Of a stretch of 64,000 bases of DNA, positions 12,101 through 20,939 are shown one piece after another. The stretch is from contig NC_068367.1 of assembly GCF_020536995.1 (NCBI RefSeq), positions 61,880,568 through 61,944,567 on the forward strand, written 5' to 3'. The notes beneath the pieces are model-generated. The model was not told the DNA's origin and did not search any database. It was given only the letters and a program-made list of their open reading frames with translations. Source of the stretch: Dreissena polymorpha (taxonomy: Eukaryota > Mollusca > Bivalvia > Myida > Dreissenidae). Within the stretch, counting starts at the first letter, position 1, and each line of letters starts with the position of its first letter. A program made the position numbers and the translations under genes.

Positions 12101-14922
12101 AGAACAAATGACATAAACAAATAAACTTTTTGTTGTATTGGCAATTCTAGATGGTTATGAATTGTTATAAGCACATGTATCTATACTATAATAAAAGGCA
12201 AACCCAAACTGCTTGCATTACCTGCACTCACGAAACTTGGACATGGGTGTCGGGGCATTTAGCTGTTTACGTTTACGGAACCAGATCTCAACTTTCCGCT
12301 CAGGCATATCCGTCTGCTTTGCCAGACCCTGTGATAAATCACATGAGTCACCTTCTGAGAAAACAGGTCATAATGCAAGTGTGTACAGTGTCATCCCAGA
12401 CTAGCCTGTGCAGTCCGCACAGGCTTATCTGGGATGACACTTTTTGCATTTATGGAATTTTTCTTTTAAAGGTCGAGGTCTTTTCTTAATAAAAATCCAG
12501 TTCAGGCAGAAAGTTTCGTCCCTGATTAGCCTGTAGAGACTGCACAGGCTAATCTGGGAGGACACTTTACACCTGTTTTTAACCCGGTTTTCTCAGATCA
12601 AGGACCATTCAATAATTATTGATAAGTCACTTATGTCAATGGGCATTAAGACTGGTACTAAAATAGCCCCTTTTCAATAACTTAACATAGTCAAAAACAA
12701 GAGTGCAATTACTGCAAAACATATTGTCTGTTTGCTTAGTTAGGTTTTTTGCCATTTTTCAATCATGTTTCAGTAGTAAGTTGACAAAGTCACAATTTTC
12801 CTGGGTCAGCTGGTTTTAACAGTACTACATGTAAGTGCACATACACTAGCCAACAGTGCCAATAGCTGATAACTGCCCTGAATGAGGTCAGGGAGAGAAG
12901 GGTTGTACAAACAATTTCACCCCTACAGAAACTTTACTGCAAACAAACAAACTTTACAATCATGTTCTAGACCACACATATAAAACTACTAAGATCTGTT
13001 GTAGTGCCTAACAGGGTTATATGGAGGTATATCAACAAAACTGACAAAGGGAAGTAACTAGCCTTCTATTTATGGAGGATAATATATCAACAAAACTGAT
13101 GAAGGGAAGTAACTAGCCTACCATCTACGGAGGATAATACATCAACAAAACTGACAAAGGGAAGTAACCAGCCTTCCATTTATGGAGGATAATTAATCAA
13201 CAAAACTGACAAAAGGATAAATATGAAATAAGAAAAAGATTAAATAATTTAATAGAAATTCTCTGAGGGGAAGAGGTCAAAATTTGGAAAAGAGGCCTGT
13301 TTAAGGCCTGAACTGAAGCAGGAAAGCAGCCCTAGTTTACAAGGCTTGCAGATTTGTGCTTATTTCTAACACTGCTACGTCAAATGCCTATTTTTTGATT
13401 TATATATATTTTTGTTTACATTTTCAAAGATTTTTCTAATACACACTTTGATGGCATCATGTGTCAACCTTCGCTTGTCGGCCCAAGCTGCCTCGAGTAT
13501 CTTGTTTTCCGCTGGTTTCTGAGGTTTTTTGTTGGAGACACCCAGCCGTAGTGCTATAGGGACCACTATGAACCTGGAATCATATGAAACAGCATAAATT
13601 ACTGTGTGTGCCAAATGCCCCCTCCCCCGCCACCAAGTATTGTTTAGCCCAAAAAGCCAAAGCGTGATCTTGACCTCCAAAGTCACAGGTGGTTAACATG
13701 TGAGGCTATGACATAAATACGGACAATGCTCTGTGCAAAACGGGGTTTAATGCCTGTGCGTGAAGTTTCGTCCCAGATCAGCCTGTGCAGCCCGCACAAG
13801 CTAATCAGGGATGACACTGATCACCTAAACTGGATTTTCGCTTAGAAGACTTTCTGTAAAAGAAAAAAAACATAAAAGCGGAAAGTGTCCTCCCTGATTA
13901 GCCTGTGCGGACTGCACAGGCTAATCTGGGACGACATTTTAAGCACATGCATTATAACCCTTTTTCACAGAGCACGACCCATATTGATATATATTTGATA
14001 TTGATTTTTTTTCAGAGAAGTTGATCTTTCTTAATAATTTGATTATTTTTTATTCAAAATGATGTTGCAACTAATTAATATTATAGCCCAACGCTTACCA
14101 CTAAGTGTTCAAAGTTTGTGAAAACAGACAAGTTTTATTTATTTATTACATAGATACCTTTTACGGTTTTAACTTTATATAAACACATCATTACATGAAC
14201 TTGGAATAAGACATCAAACAGATCAATATTGGAATAAACTGTACTTTTTTGACAATGCATTAATTGTATGCAGTTTTACAAGTTGTAGGTATTAATTTTG
14301 AAAACAATATACCGGGGTAAGTAAAAAAGACAAGCGCATTTATTATTTAATCATATCAATTGATTTTACTACGAAACTTGACGTTTATCTTGAATTTTTT
14401 TAATTGAACACTGAAAAAGGAAGAAAATGATACAAAAATGCAATCACTTTGAATGAAAACGCCACAGAAAAGAGCTTATTATACTGAAAGTACACACATA
14501 ATATTAAACAAAAAATATTTTCAGAACATGTAATTAATGGTTTGGGTCAAACAAATCTTCAAAACAATGTCTAATAAGTTTGTTGTCTTATTTTAAATAC
14601 AAATAATAGTATTTCAGTGTTATATTGATGAAATACATGTATGCTGAATCTAAATACGTTTCCAGGAGGTAATGTAAAAACAAATAATAGTATTACAGTG
14701 TTATAACGATAAAAATGCTGAATTTACATACGTTTCCAGGAGGTATCGGATGCCAATAAGCGCAACACCCAGCAGTAGAGACCAATGTAGATCTTTCATA
14801 TCCGGGTAATACACATTGCTGCCTGGCACATTCTCTAGCGACTTCCAGGAATGTGTTCGATTGCTTGGGAACCAGAATCTCTCATCCCAAAATGTGTCAT
14901 ATAAGTACTGGGCCATGGATGC
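2997..14922 (-). CDS. Ceramide synthase (CERS/LASS family), 5' seven coding exons, 3' part off window
   Basis: Ceramide synthases acylate sphinganine or sphingosine with an acyl-CoA in the ER membrane. Seven exons join in phase to give 250 residues; family proteins are usually about 350-390. The start is ATG at 14916, followed by MAQYLYDTFWDERFWFPSN. N19 in an N-R-T sequon matches the N-terminal glycosylation site known in vertebrate CERS. A membrane segment covers about residues 43-60. A homeodomain-like region runs about 65-139 and includes PERKVEIWFRKRKQLN. The Lag1p motif begins at 208: DFKEMIVHHF holds the conserved His pair (215-216), and VHDAAD holds the conserved Asp pair (243, 246). 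An acceptor 6 bp before the ATG implies a 5' UTR intron. Paralogue number cannot be assigned. The last membrane segments and tail lie left of position 1 or in introns not resolved here. Introns hold MITEs, a SINE and pogo-like elements. Confidence 0.95.
3147..3347. mobile_element. MITE family A, copy 1
   Basis: The element is palindromic. The left arm holds 'gcctgtgcagtctgcacagg' and the right arm the inverted 'ggactgcagaggctaatctg'. Both centre on a stretch ending in ggcggaaagtgtcatccctg. It lies in the CERS intron just upstream of exon 7. Confidence 0.8.
3375..3821. mobile_element. MITE family A, copy 2, enlarged by an internal minisatellite
   Basis: The left terminus 'gggaaaactgggctta' and right portion (ggcggaaagagttg, then 'gcacaggctaatctgggaca') match family A. 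The left arm has expanded into a 20-bp tandem array (3396-3652). Confidence 0.7.
3396..3652. repeat. 20-bp minisatellite derived from MITE A core
   Basis: About 13 head-to-tail copies of gactgcacaggctaatcagg and its variant with 'aatctggga' are seen. The unit is a piece of the family A inverted repeat. Confidence 0.9.
4527..4619 (-). CDS. CERS coding exon 6 (residues 177-207)
   Basis: The acceptor is 'ttgttttacag' and the donor gtatgg. The exon encodes PVTEEMYWHYVVELGFYWSL and then VFTVCSDHKRK, the conserved Y-Y-x-x-E-L-x-F-Y-W-S-L membrane segment and the cytosolic K-R-K stretch before the Lag1p motif. Both ends are phase 0. Confidence 0.93.
4632..4844. mobile_element. piggyBac-like MITE family B, copy 1
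   Basis: TTAA lies at both ends, followed by CCCTTTgcatgctggg at the left and closed by ctgaaagag at the right. A long internal dyad sits around 'gagacgccacgttctgtggc', flanked by inverted ggatcc-aaactgtttg arms. Confidence 0.8.
4990..5145 (-). repeat. tRNA-derived SINE fragment
   Basis: Read on the minus strand, 'tggtgtactagatatgg' resembles a tRNA A box. It is followed by 'ccgcctagcaaccggggg' and a decayed B box gcgggttatattcccacc. The rest (gcgttctttagatctcctcc, ggttcttcccagg) is the SINE body. A body-only relative lies at 15648-15715. Confidence 0.6.
5786..6587 (+). mobile_element. pogo/Tigger-like DNA transposon remnant with TA duplication
   Basis: The inverted ends start cagtcaatcttgtggatgcg at the left and, in reverse, cagtcaatcttgtattaaga at the right. 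TA flanks both. Sub-terminal 'gcgaccacttgta' and 'gagaccactt' blocks repeat inside. At 802 bp it is a deleted derivative that retains only the N-terminal part of a transposase. Confidence 0.85.
6136..6300 (+). pseudogene. Decayed pogo-type transposase N terminus (psq/CENP-B-like HTH)
   Basis: The frame at 6136 reads MSKRKVLMLNEKIRVLE. A second frame then continues as SKIADEFGVGKTQIQNILKR and KAEVLEDVENN. Together these are the two halves of the HTH typical of pogo/Tigger transposases and CENP-B, in which helix-turn-helix residues bind the inverted ends. The switch of frame between about 6185 and 6200 shows one indel. No DDE catalytic region follows; the element's right inverted repeat is reached about 200 bp later. 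It is therefore a relic with no catalytic function. Confidence 0.8.
6604..6862 (-). repeat. Hairpin-ended element fragment (Helentron-like class)
   Basis: A run of GACA-type repeats at 6781-6815 precedes 'gtcccctccgctgaaacc', then tttagagga: a decayed version of the terminal stem-loop in this class. Upstream is the typical 'tatcaagtttcatgaaa' phrase. Confidence 0.55.
6863..7452 (-). repeat. Hairpin-ended element with about 3 tandem units
   Basis: Phrases 'gggaaataactctta' and 'gaagtttcatgttg' recur with a spacing of about 150-175 bp. The right end has gacagacagatagactgatg, then a stem-loop atatccctccaccttt pairing with ggctgggga at 7422-7449. It lies in the CERS intron between exons 5 and 6. 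Confidence 0.65.
7504..7554 (-). CDS. CERS coding exon 5 (residues 160-176)
   Basis: The 51-nt exon KPYFWKTILCWDNWPHQ matches the conserved P-W-x-W-D-x-R-x-C-W-x-x-Y-P block of CERS. The acceptor is tttcag and the donor gtaaac. Both ends are phase 0. Confidence 0.9.
7811..8023. mobile_element. piggyBac-like MITE family B, copy 2
   Basis: TTAA-CCCTTTgcatgctggg opens it and aagggTTAA closes it, with the same gagacgccacgttctgtggc dyad. The termini are well kept. Confidence 0.85.
8279..8492. mobile_element. piggyBac-like MITE family B, copy 3 (reverse orientation)
   Basis: TTAACCCTTTcagtgcggga opens it and cagcatgcattggaTTAA closes it, the reverse of copies 1 and 2. It lies 256 bp from copy 2 and could pair with it as an inverted repeat. 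Confidence 0.85.
8493..9000. other. CERS intron, no gene seen
   Basis: AT-rich sequence with a short direct repeat ('gacatgatttaaactatttg' near 8533 and again near 8576). Nothing else recognised. Confidence 0.4.
9009..9066 (-). CDS. CERS coding exon 4 (residues 140-159)
   Basis: The acceptor is 'ttgttattgcag' and the donor is gtaagt-like (gtaag). The exon encodes SWHLIFYTTFFIYALVYLWK, which matches the conserved W-R-F-x-F-Y membrane segment after the homeodomain in CERS. It ends on a codon boundary. Confidence 0.92.
9067..10805. other. CERS intron, no gene seen
   Basis: AT-rich. About 9220-9500 holds a decayed repeat with phrases such as 'cccagttgggaaaagtacc'. An open frame at 9594-9791 has no recognisable domain or codon signature. 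The rest is unassigned. Confidence 0.4.
10806..11019. mobile_element. piggyBac-like MITE family B, copy 4
   Basis: TTAACCCTTTgcatgctggg opens it and gtaagggTTAA closes it, with the gagacgccacgttctgtggc dyad inside. Its right TTAA is also the left TTAA of the next element. Confidence 0.88.
11016..11507. mobile_element. Second TTAA-flanked inverted-repeat element, adjoining MITE B
   Basis: The left end TTAAagcgggtatatacgat and the right end, in reverse, TTAAagcgggtatatacgat are perfect inverted repeats for at least 20 bp. The 492-bp interior has no coding sequence I recognise. TTAA ends suggest piggyBac-type mobilisation, though the termini differ from family B. Confidence 0.8.
11508..12150. 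other. CERS intron, no gene seen
   Basis: AT-rich unique-looking sequence without motifs I can name. Confidence 0.35.
12222..12328 (-). CDS. CERS coding exon 3, homeodomain-like core (residues 105-139)
   Basis: The acceptor 'tttatcacag' precedes GLAKQTDMPERKVEIWF, continuing to MSKFREC. The donor is gtaatg. The WFRKRKQ block corresponds to helix 3 of the CERS Hox-like domain. The exon leaves AG, completed to Ser by the next exon. Confidence 0.92.
12355..12597. mobile_element. MITE family A, copy 3
   Basis: The arms 'gcctgtgcagtccgcacagg' and 'gactgcacaggctaatctgg' are inverted. The outer ends ctgagaaaac and 'ggttttctcag' pair. It starts about 26 bp outside the acceptor of CERS exon 3. Confidence 0.8.
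13022..13215. repeat. 55-bp tandem repeat, about 3.5 copies
   Basis: 'atcaacaaaactga' starts at 13031, 13086, 13141 and 13196, with agggaagtaactagcc in each unit. It is intronic in CERS. Confidence 0.85.
13447..13573 (-). CDS. CERS coding exon 2 (residues 62-104)
   Basis: The acceptor is 'gattccag' and the donor is gtgtgt. The exon starts with the G that completes the Thr codon split from exon 1. It encodes FIVVPIALRLGV and the start of the homeodomain-like segment up to THDAIK. It ends on a codon boundary. Confidence 0.92.
13735..13976. mobile_element. MITE family A, copy 4
   Basis: The left arm 'gcctgtgcagcccgcacaag' and right arm gcctgtgcggactgcacagg are inverted, with the 'aaagcggaaagtgtcctccc' centre. 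Outer ends are more diverged (caaaacggggttt against aaccctttttcacag). Confidence 0.75.
13977..14700. other. CERS intron 1, no gene seen
   Basis: AT-rich. A short phrase with aaataatagtatt(t/a)cagtgttat occurs twice (about 14602 and 14683). Nothing else recognised. Confidence 0.4.
14732..14922 (-). CDS. CERS coding exon 1 (residues 1-61 plus 2 nt)
   Basis: An acceptor 'aatttttcag' precedes a 6-nt leader and the ATG at 14914-14916. The exon ends GAA AC before the donor gtatgt. It encodes the ER-lumenal N terminus with the N19 sequon and the first membrane segment (LLLGVALIGI). Confidence 0.92.
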
Positions 14923-15019
14923 CTGAAAAATTATGATAACTTAAATACCAGTAGATGTGGTCGTTGCCTAAATAAACCCTGTACTCTGATCTGCCTTGTC
15001 TCTGATTACATGTAGTTGG

Positions 15020-15410
15020 CAGGGCTTTTTTCCCTTCTTTGAGACCTGCCGAAAGACGGGCCTTTCCCCTCTGATTTGTTTCCCCTCAGCAGGTAAATTT
15101 TCCCCCAGACTTCATTTTTTTCCCCCAAAAAAAGATTTTTTATTTTTTTATTTTTTTTTAACTTTAAATACATAAGTTAACCTGATCCAGTGTAGAAAAT
15201 ATAACATATTGCATTATTAAATTAGCCTTTGCCTTGAATGTGTTTTAAAAACAGCAAAATATGTTAAATTTATTATTTAAGACTTTCTGTATTTTCCCCC
15301 AAATCCGGCGTTTCACGTGATTTTTTCCCCCAAAATCCAGCATTTCGCGTGATTATTTTTCCCCTCAAAAAAGGCCAGGCCCTTTCCCCAAAATAAGATA
15401 AATAACCCTG
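15020..15410. mobile_element. hAT-like non-autonomous element
   Basis: The left end is CAGGGCttttttccc and the right end, in reverse, is CAGGGttatttatc. A 5-bp repeat 'gttgg' flanks both sides, and T/C-rich 'ttttcccccaaaat' blocks fill it. It is related to 24437-24768. Confidence 0.6.
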
Positions 15411-15416
15411 GTTGGT

Positions 15417-15640
15417 TTAACCATTTACCACTTAGATACATATTTTGACGCATTTGTAGTCTCTTTGAATGTAAAATTTAAGTAAAGACCTTTTTTACTT
15501 AATTCAAGTTTCAAAGGCTTCATAACCAACCTTTAGATACTTATGAGCAGCAAACAGAATTAAACCTGAACAGACTGCGAGTTAATCACAGGCTGTTCTG
15601 GTTTTATGCTGTTTGCACATAGCCATTTACACTTTACTTT
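15417..15640. mobile_element. TTAA MITE family C, copy 1 (right end unclear)
   Basis: TTAACCatttaccacttag opens it. It holds an inverted pair 'aacctgaacagactgcgag' and 'ctgttctggttttatgctg', as do copies at 26663, 36100 and 41826. Confidence 0.6.
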
Positions 15641-15647
15641 TCTTAGG

Positions 15648-15715
15648 TAGAACCAGTACCCGTGTCTTTGAGTGAGATCTAAAGAATGCTATCACAGTGA
15701 GGGTCAAACCAGTAA
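15648..15715 (-). repeat. tRNA-SINE body fragment
   Basis: It shares 'agaaccagtac' and gagatctaaagaatgct with 5014-5065, and a B-box-like 'gtttgaccctcac' on the minus strand. Confidence 0.5.
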
Positions 15716-16041
15716 TTTCCTTGTTTATATCCTTGTTTATATTTGTTCTATGATCACGAGTGAAACAAACTCGATATTCCACCGAATCCAACACGTTTTC
15801 TTTTAGTTTTATTCTCTTTTTTTACCATTTATTTACACTGTAAAAGAGTTTAACTAAAGAATTTCCCTGGAATAATGACGTAATTTTGTCAACAAAATGA
15901 CTTCATTTCGTCAACAAAATTACGTCTATCAATGTATTGAGGCATGCCACGGGAGAAACTCCGAGAAAGGGTAACTTTTCAGCAAAAGGGAAACAGCTGT
16001 TAATTTTTTGTGTGAAAAGGGGACATAAAAGAAACAGAAAA

Positions 16042-16199
16042 TTTGTTCATGTCAGTGTAAGATCGTTTGTTATTTCACGAGTGATCATAGAAAAATAATA
16101 TTTTCACTCGTGGCTGCGCCACTCATGAAAATATATTTTCTATGATCACTCGTGATCACTCGTGAAATAACAAACGATCTTACACTGACATGAACAAAT
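16042..16199. repeat. Large near-perfect hairpin (arms about 70 bp)
   Basis: tttgttcatgtcagtgtaag at the left is the reverse complement of the right end. Pairing continues through 'ttatttcacgagtgatcata'. The loop is the short 'ggctgcgccactc' segment. Confidence 0.9.
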
Positions 16200-16229
16200 A
16201 TCCTCTATAGGTTCACATCAATACACGTA

Positions 16230-17005
16230 CAGTCTTCGAAATTAGCTTTGAAAAGTTACATGACAGTCGGGCCAGTTACTTAAGAATTTTTACATGCCCA
16301 ACATATTTTTTACATGCCCAAACTTTTTTAACCAAAATTATAACAAATCACAACATTTTAACACTTACATGCTACACATAGTAAAGCAGAACATTTGTTT
16401 CAATAGTAGTGAATACAATTACATCTAATCAATCACTAGAATTAAGACGGTCGATCGTTACACCAGTGCTCTTGAAAAGAGCGTTCTCTGGTGTCCTCGT
16501 ACCATTTCTTGGCTTCCTTTTTCTCTAAATCATTGTAAATTTTCTATTTTGGAAGTGCTTTATCGGGCTTAGCCCCATCAACATATTTAAGATACTGCCT
16601 CTATGTCGACAATGACATTTGTTTACATTGACAAAAACAGAAGCGTATTACTTGATTGAAATGATCGATTCAAAAAGCATCTTCTCGATTAATGTCTAGA
16701 GAAACCGTCGATAAGAACGGAATGTGACCGAACTGCATCGGTCAAAAACGATGACGTGTGCAAGCAGGTGCGTGTTGTTAAACCAATCGAATTTCATTGT
16801 TTTACAACTTACGGCAAGGTGTTTGTTCGCAAAATTAAAAAATAGATCTGCAAATATCAAGAACTGCTTACGATTTTTTTTATTAACTGTCAATTGGCTT
16901 CAATAATTTACATGCCCGGCGGGCCACAAACGTGAATTTTTGTATGTGCCCTGCAGTAATTTTACTCGCCACGGGCGATCGGGCGTGCGCTAATTTCGAA
17001 GACTG
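16230..17005. mobile_element. Inverted-repeat DNA element with cacgta flanking repeat
   Basis: The left end CAGTCTTCGAAATTAGC has its exact inverse GCTAATTTCGAAGACTG at the right. cacgta directly flanks both ends (16224-16229 and 17006-17011). Terminal CAG and a 6-8-bp duplication suggest hAT-like origin. Interior open frames (about 16696-16906, both strands) show no transposase motif. Confidence 0.75.
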
Positions 17006-17219
17006 CACGTATCAAGACACCAGCTATTAGCCGATTGCAATCATTTGTTTCATCCCAGGCAATGTCTTTTAAAGATCTGCTGCAAACTTTGAATGATTAT
17101 ATAAATTAAAGCTGGCACTTTCAGAAAGGGATTCATTCAGATTTTTTAGCAAAATATTGACCAACACTGTTACACACTTAGCATTTTTGTAGTTAGGATG
17201 AACATAAAATCACCTATCC

Positions 17220-18413
17220 AGTGCTCAGGTTAGGATTTGAAAAGGGCAGGGGGTGGGGGCAGGGGTGGCGAAATCAAATGTCCGAGTTGCCCGAGTCGTA
17301 CATTTGCTTATCTGGGCAACTGATTGTTTTCAATTAAGTTGTCCGTGGACAACAAGTTTTTTAAAAGTCGGGTCCAGGTATACACAAAAATACATTGTAT
17401 TAAAGCCGTAATTAAGTTTTACAAAACCGGATGTTGACACGCGATAACATAGTCAGTGCTATTTGCGGAGCAATCAAGCTAACATACGGGCACTCTCCTG
17501 CGCAGTGATCTCCCTTATTCTATAAGAGACCGGGAGCATGCCGCATTTTCGACATTTGGCCCGATTGTTAGACAGTGTACAGACTGGTTTCTTTATTTTT
17601 ACAATCAGACGAAATAAAAAGTATCAAACTAAGATAAAGAAAACACGGTCTACCTAGTTATTTAAGACGACTTTAATGGTAAAAATGGAACATTTAGTGT
17701 TTTTTTTAAATCTTCAACAACGGAGCAGAAACCCGAAGCTTTGAGCAGTCCACCTCCCAAAAAAACTAAGAAAGATTAAGATAAAAAAATATGATCTAAG
17801 TAAACGCACCAAAACTTTTCAAGAAACTTGGCTCACAGATTTTCAATTGTTACCAGTTGATGATAATCAAATTGCTACCAGTAGCGGTCCACTGTGAGTG
17901 AGTGAGCCTCAGTTTTATGAGGTCCACATATTGGACTAGTTTAGTTTGTTAAGATTACGATGTACTTATGTTCAACACATGTTTTGATAACAATAGCTTT
18001 GCAAGATTAAACGTTTGAGAAAGTGTTTATATTGTTTATAATATGCTGCTATAATGAATATACCATTGAAATACAACTATAAACAAAACAAGCAAATCAT
18101 ACTCATTTTGATATATTCCACATTATATTAAATTAATCAAAATATGCGTGTATAATTTATATAAACACTAACGGACAAGTGTAGTTCAGCAACGGACAAT
18201 CTAAATTTCCTAAATGATTGTCCGTGGACAAGTATAGTTTTTTGAGATTTCGCCACCCCTGGGGGGGAGAGCTATTTTGTCAAAAGGGCACTTTCAGCGC
18301 ACAATATTTTGTCAAAAGGGCGCTTTTGAGCGGGCGGGCATATCTGATTCTGAAAGGGCCCTTTTGACAAAATAGTCCCCCCCTTCCATTTTCAAATCCT
18401 AGCTGGAGCACTG
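17220..18413. mobile_element. hAT-like element of the 'AGTGCTCCAGC' family, interrupted
   Basis: The left end agtgctcaggttaggatttg and right end, in reverse, cagtgctccagctaggattt match the complete copy at 18638-19052. Both share 'attttgtcaaaagggcac'. The element is split by the insertion at 17260-18261. No clean target duplication is left. Confidence 0.7.
17260..18261. mobile_element. hAT-like element nested in 17220-18413
   Basis: The termini CAGGGGTGGCGAAATC and its inverse GATTTCGCCACCCCTG are perfect over 16 bp and of the classic hAT form. Sub-terminal 'gtccgtggacaa' dyads appear near 17342 and 18222. The flanks are G-rich, so an 8-bp duplication cannot be judged. There is no transposase coding. 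Confidence 0.75.
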
Positions 18414-18427
18414 ATTAGTCTTGGAGT

Positions 18428-18637
18428 TAAAGTGTGACCAAGGGAATGTAAACTTACAGAATGCATCGATTTCATGTGTGAATTTCAAATAGATTTAAAG
18501 CGTGACCAAGGGAATGTAAACTTACAGAATGCATTGATTTCCTGTGTGAATTTCAAATAGATTTAAAGCGTGACAAAGGGAATGTAAACTTACAGAATGC
18601 ATTGATTTCCTGTGTGAATTTCAAATAGATTTAAAGC
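18428..18637. repeat. 68-bp tandem repeat, 3 copies
   Basis: taaag-cgtgaccaaggg starts at about 18428, 18496 and 18564, with 'gaatgtaaacttacagaatg' in each. The array is cut by the element at 18638 and resumes for a few bases at 19053. Confidence 0.88.
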
Positions 18638-19052
18638 AGTGCTCCAGCTAGGCCTAAATCGAAGGGCGCCGCGCCCTGCCCTCCCGAACCTCCGCCCTGC
18701 CCCCCCAAACCTCCGCCCTGCCCCCCCCCCCCCTCAACAAAAAAAAAAAAATTTTTTTTTTTTTTTTTACATATCATAATTCATAAATCTCTTATTACAT
18801 TGTAATTAGTTTAATCCTCATTGTAGACATTATATTTGAATGGTTTAATAATAATGGGAATAATACAATTATTTATAACATATAAATTAACATGCAATAG
18901 GAAGCATTCCAGAAACACCCGCGCGCTCGAATGTGCCCTTTTCACAAAATACTGCGCGTCGAAAGTGCTCTTTTGACAAAATACTGCGAGTCGAAAGTGC
19001 CCTTTTGACAAAATAGTCCCCCTGCCCTTTTCAAATCCTAGCTGGAGCACTG
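18638..19052. mobile_element. Complete hAT-like element with 8-bp target duplication
   Basis: The ends agtgctccagctagg and cctagctggagcactg are inverted. TTTAAAGC flanks both sides (18630-18637 and 19053-19060). The interior is C-rich, with a homopolymer patch at 18720-18770 and 'ttttgacaaaata' repeats. An open frame on the minus strand (18811-19050) is a by-product of these repeats. Confidence 0.85.
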
Positions 19053-19060
19053 TTTAAAGC

Positions 19061-20042
19061 GTGACATATGTCACTACTCTTGTAGCCTAATCTGACACTG
19101 GGTAAGCTCCATCATAAAGGAACCTTAGCCTGTTTGCTATTGTTTTTTTAGTTACAGCTAAGCTTAGGATGTGGCTGTTTTTTATCCCCACACACTTCAC
19201 AGCTTATCTCAACGAATTGACAAATTGACATTAAAAAGATGAACAATTGTCTGTTTTGCCTCGACCCCACCCGCTTCTGAAAACCACACCCCCACAGTCG
19301 CATAGCAATAGCAATGACACCAGGTATCATAAAATTGACAGTGTACTGTGGTACAGGTTTAAAAAAATAACATGACCTTGCTATCAAAATTTAAAATAAG
19401 ATACAAAAAGGTACATACAAAAAAGGGTAAAATGCATTATTATATCTTACCCGAATATTCAAAACAAATGATTAAATATCGTCCGATCAGATACTTCCGG
19501 TAAACCTGGGTAAAACTAATCACAGAAAGCATGCCTCATAATACACAATAGTAGTGAATAGAATCACAATTTGTTTTAACATTTTGGGAGTATACGGGGG
19601 CCTATACATGTATGGGTCCTTAGTTTTACTTATTTCGTATTTGTGTTAAGAATTTGTAATAAATATTCCAGCATGACTTGCATACTATTAGATATAGCCA
19701 CATCATTTTAGTTATGTTTATTAAATTGCTTTGAAAATGCTATTTCAAATGCACGTGTTTTTACGTTCAGGTTAATTACTGTACTGTACAACAACTTGAA
19801 CTATTTAAACAGTTGGACTATTCAAAGACCTTTGGACTATTGCGTAATGCTGATGAAGTCATCATTTAATAACATACATTAAAATGTTAAAACAGCAAGT
19901 AAAAACTAGTGTGCTATTGTTTTTGTTTAGATTCTTCTACCCTTTAATATTGATCATCATGATATTTCATAGTTTATTGACAGGTGTTTGCGTTTTCACG
20001 ACTGCACAAATTAATGGGTGGACGTTTTCCCGTGATCTTTCT
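19061..20042. other. Intergenic, no gene seen
   Basis: Short open frames only, none with domain-like sequence. No known repeat recognised. Confidence 0.4.
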
Positions 20043-20716
20043 ACGGAATCCGGACAGTGCCATCTATAATCTCGCACTTCTTTCATCAAGGGCGACACTA
20101 GACACACGAAGTGATACTTGATATTTTCTTGACAGTCGTGGCGACGCTGGATATTTTTCTTGACAGTCGCGGCAACGCATGACATTTTTCTTGACAGTCG
20201 CGGCGACGCACGATATATTTATCGCCCTTGTGTTAGTAGCCCAAAAGGCGATATATCGTGTTAAATATATCGTGCGTCGCCGCGACTGTCAAGAAAATTA
20301 TAGTGCGTCGCCGCGACTGTAAAGACAAATATCATTTGTCGCCGCGACTGTCAAGAAAAATATCGTGCGTCGTCGCGACTGTCAAGGAAAATATCTTGTA
20401 TCGCTTCGTGTGTCAAGTGTCGCGTTCAAAGGGCGACACTAGACACACGAAGCGATACACGATATTTTGCGCGACAGTCGCGGCGACGCACGATATTTTA
20501 TTTTTCAAATATCGCCCATATTATCCGAATCTCGTGTATTGCGGTCTAATTTCAGACCGCGACACTAGACACACGAAGCGATATTCGATATTTTGCGCGA
20601 CAGTCGCGGCGACGCACGACGCGCGTTCTACTGTTCAAATATCACAGCTTCGTGTGTCTAGTGTCGCCCTTGATGAAAGAAGTGCGAGATTATAGATGAC
20701 ACTATCCGGATTCCGT
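20043..20716. repeat. Foldback element built from GC-rich dyads
   Basis: The outer arms (about 67 bp, 20043-20110 and 20650-20716) are inverted: 'cggaatccggacagtgccat' against its near complement. They contain tttcatcaagggcgacact and its inverse. Inside, about nine copies of the core acagtcgcggcgacgcac occur in both orientations, several spaced 31-32 bp and separated by A/T-rich 'gatatttttcttg' linkers. Confidence 0.85.
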
Positions 20717-20939
20717 ATCTTTCATGAGAGATTTTTACTTTTTAGCCCACAATAGGTCAAATGTGCCCCGGCTATCCGGCTTTTCGTCAAAGATAGAATT
20801 TTAATCCGAATATACCAGTGTACGTAATGTGACAAATGCGACCTTAATGTCAACTGAATGACGATTTCAAAGATATTCCCATATCTGGCTTCCTGTTATC
20901 CGAAAGGAAATCGGGAAAATCCTACATTTCGCCCCAAGG

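Noticed and set aside
20131-20380. CRISPR-like spaced 20-bp repeats
   Set aside because: Repeats occur in both orientations with near-identical linkers inside a foldback element, in a eukaryotic genome.
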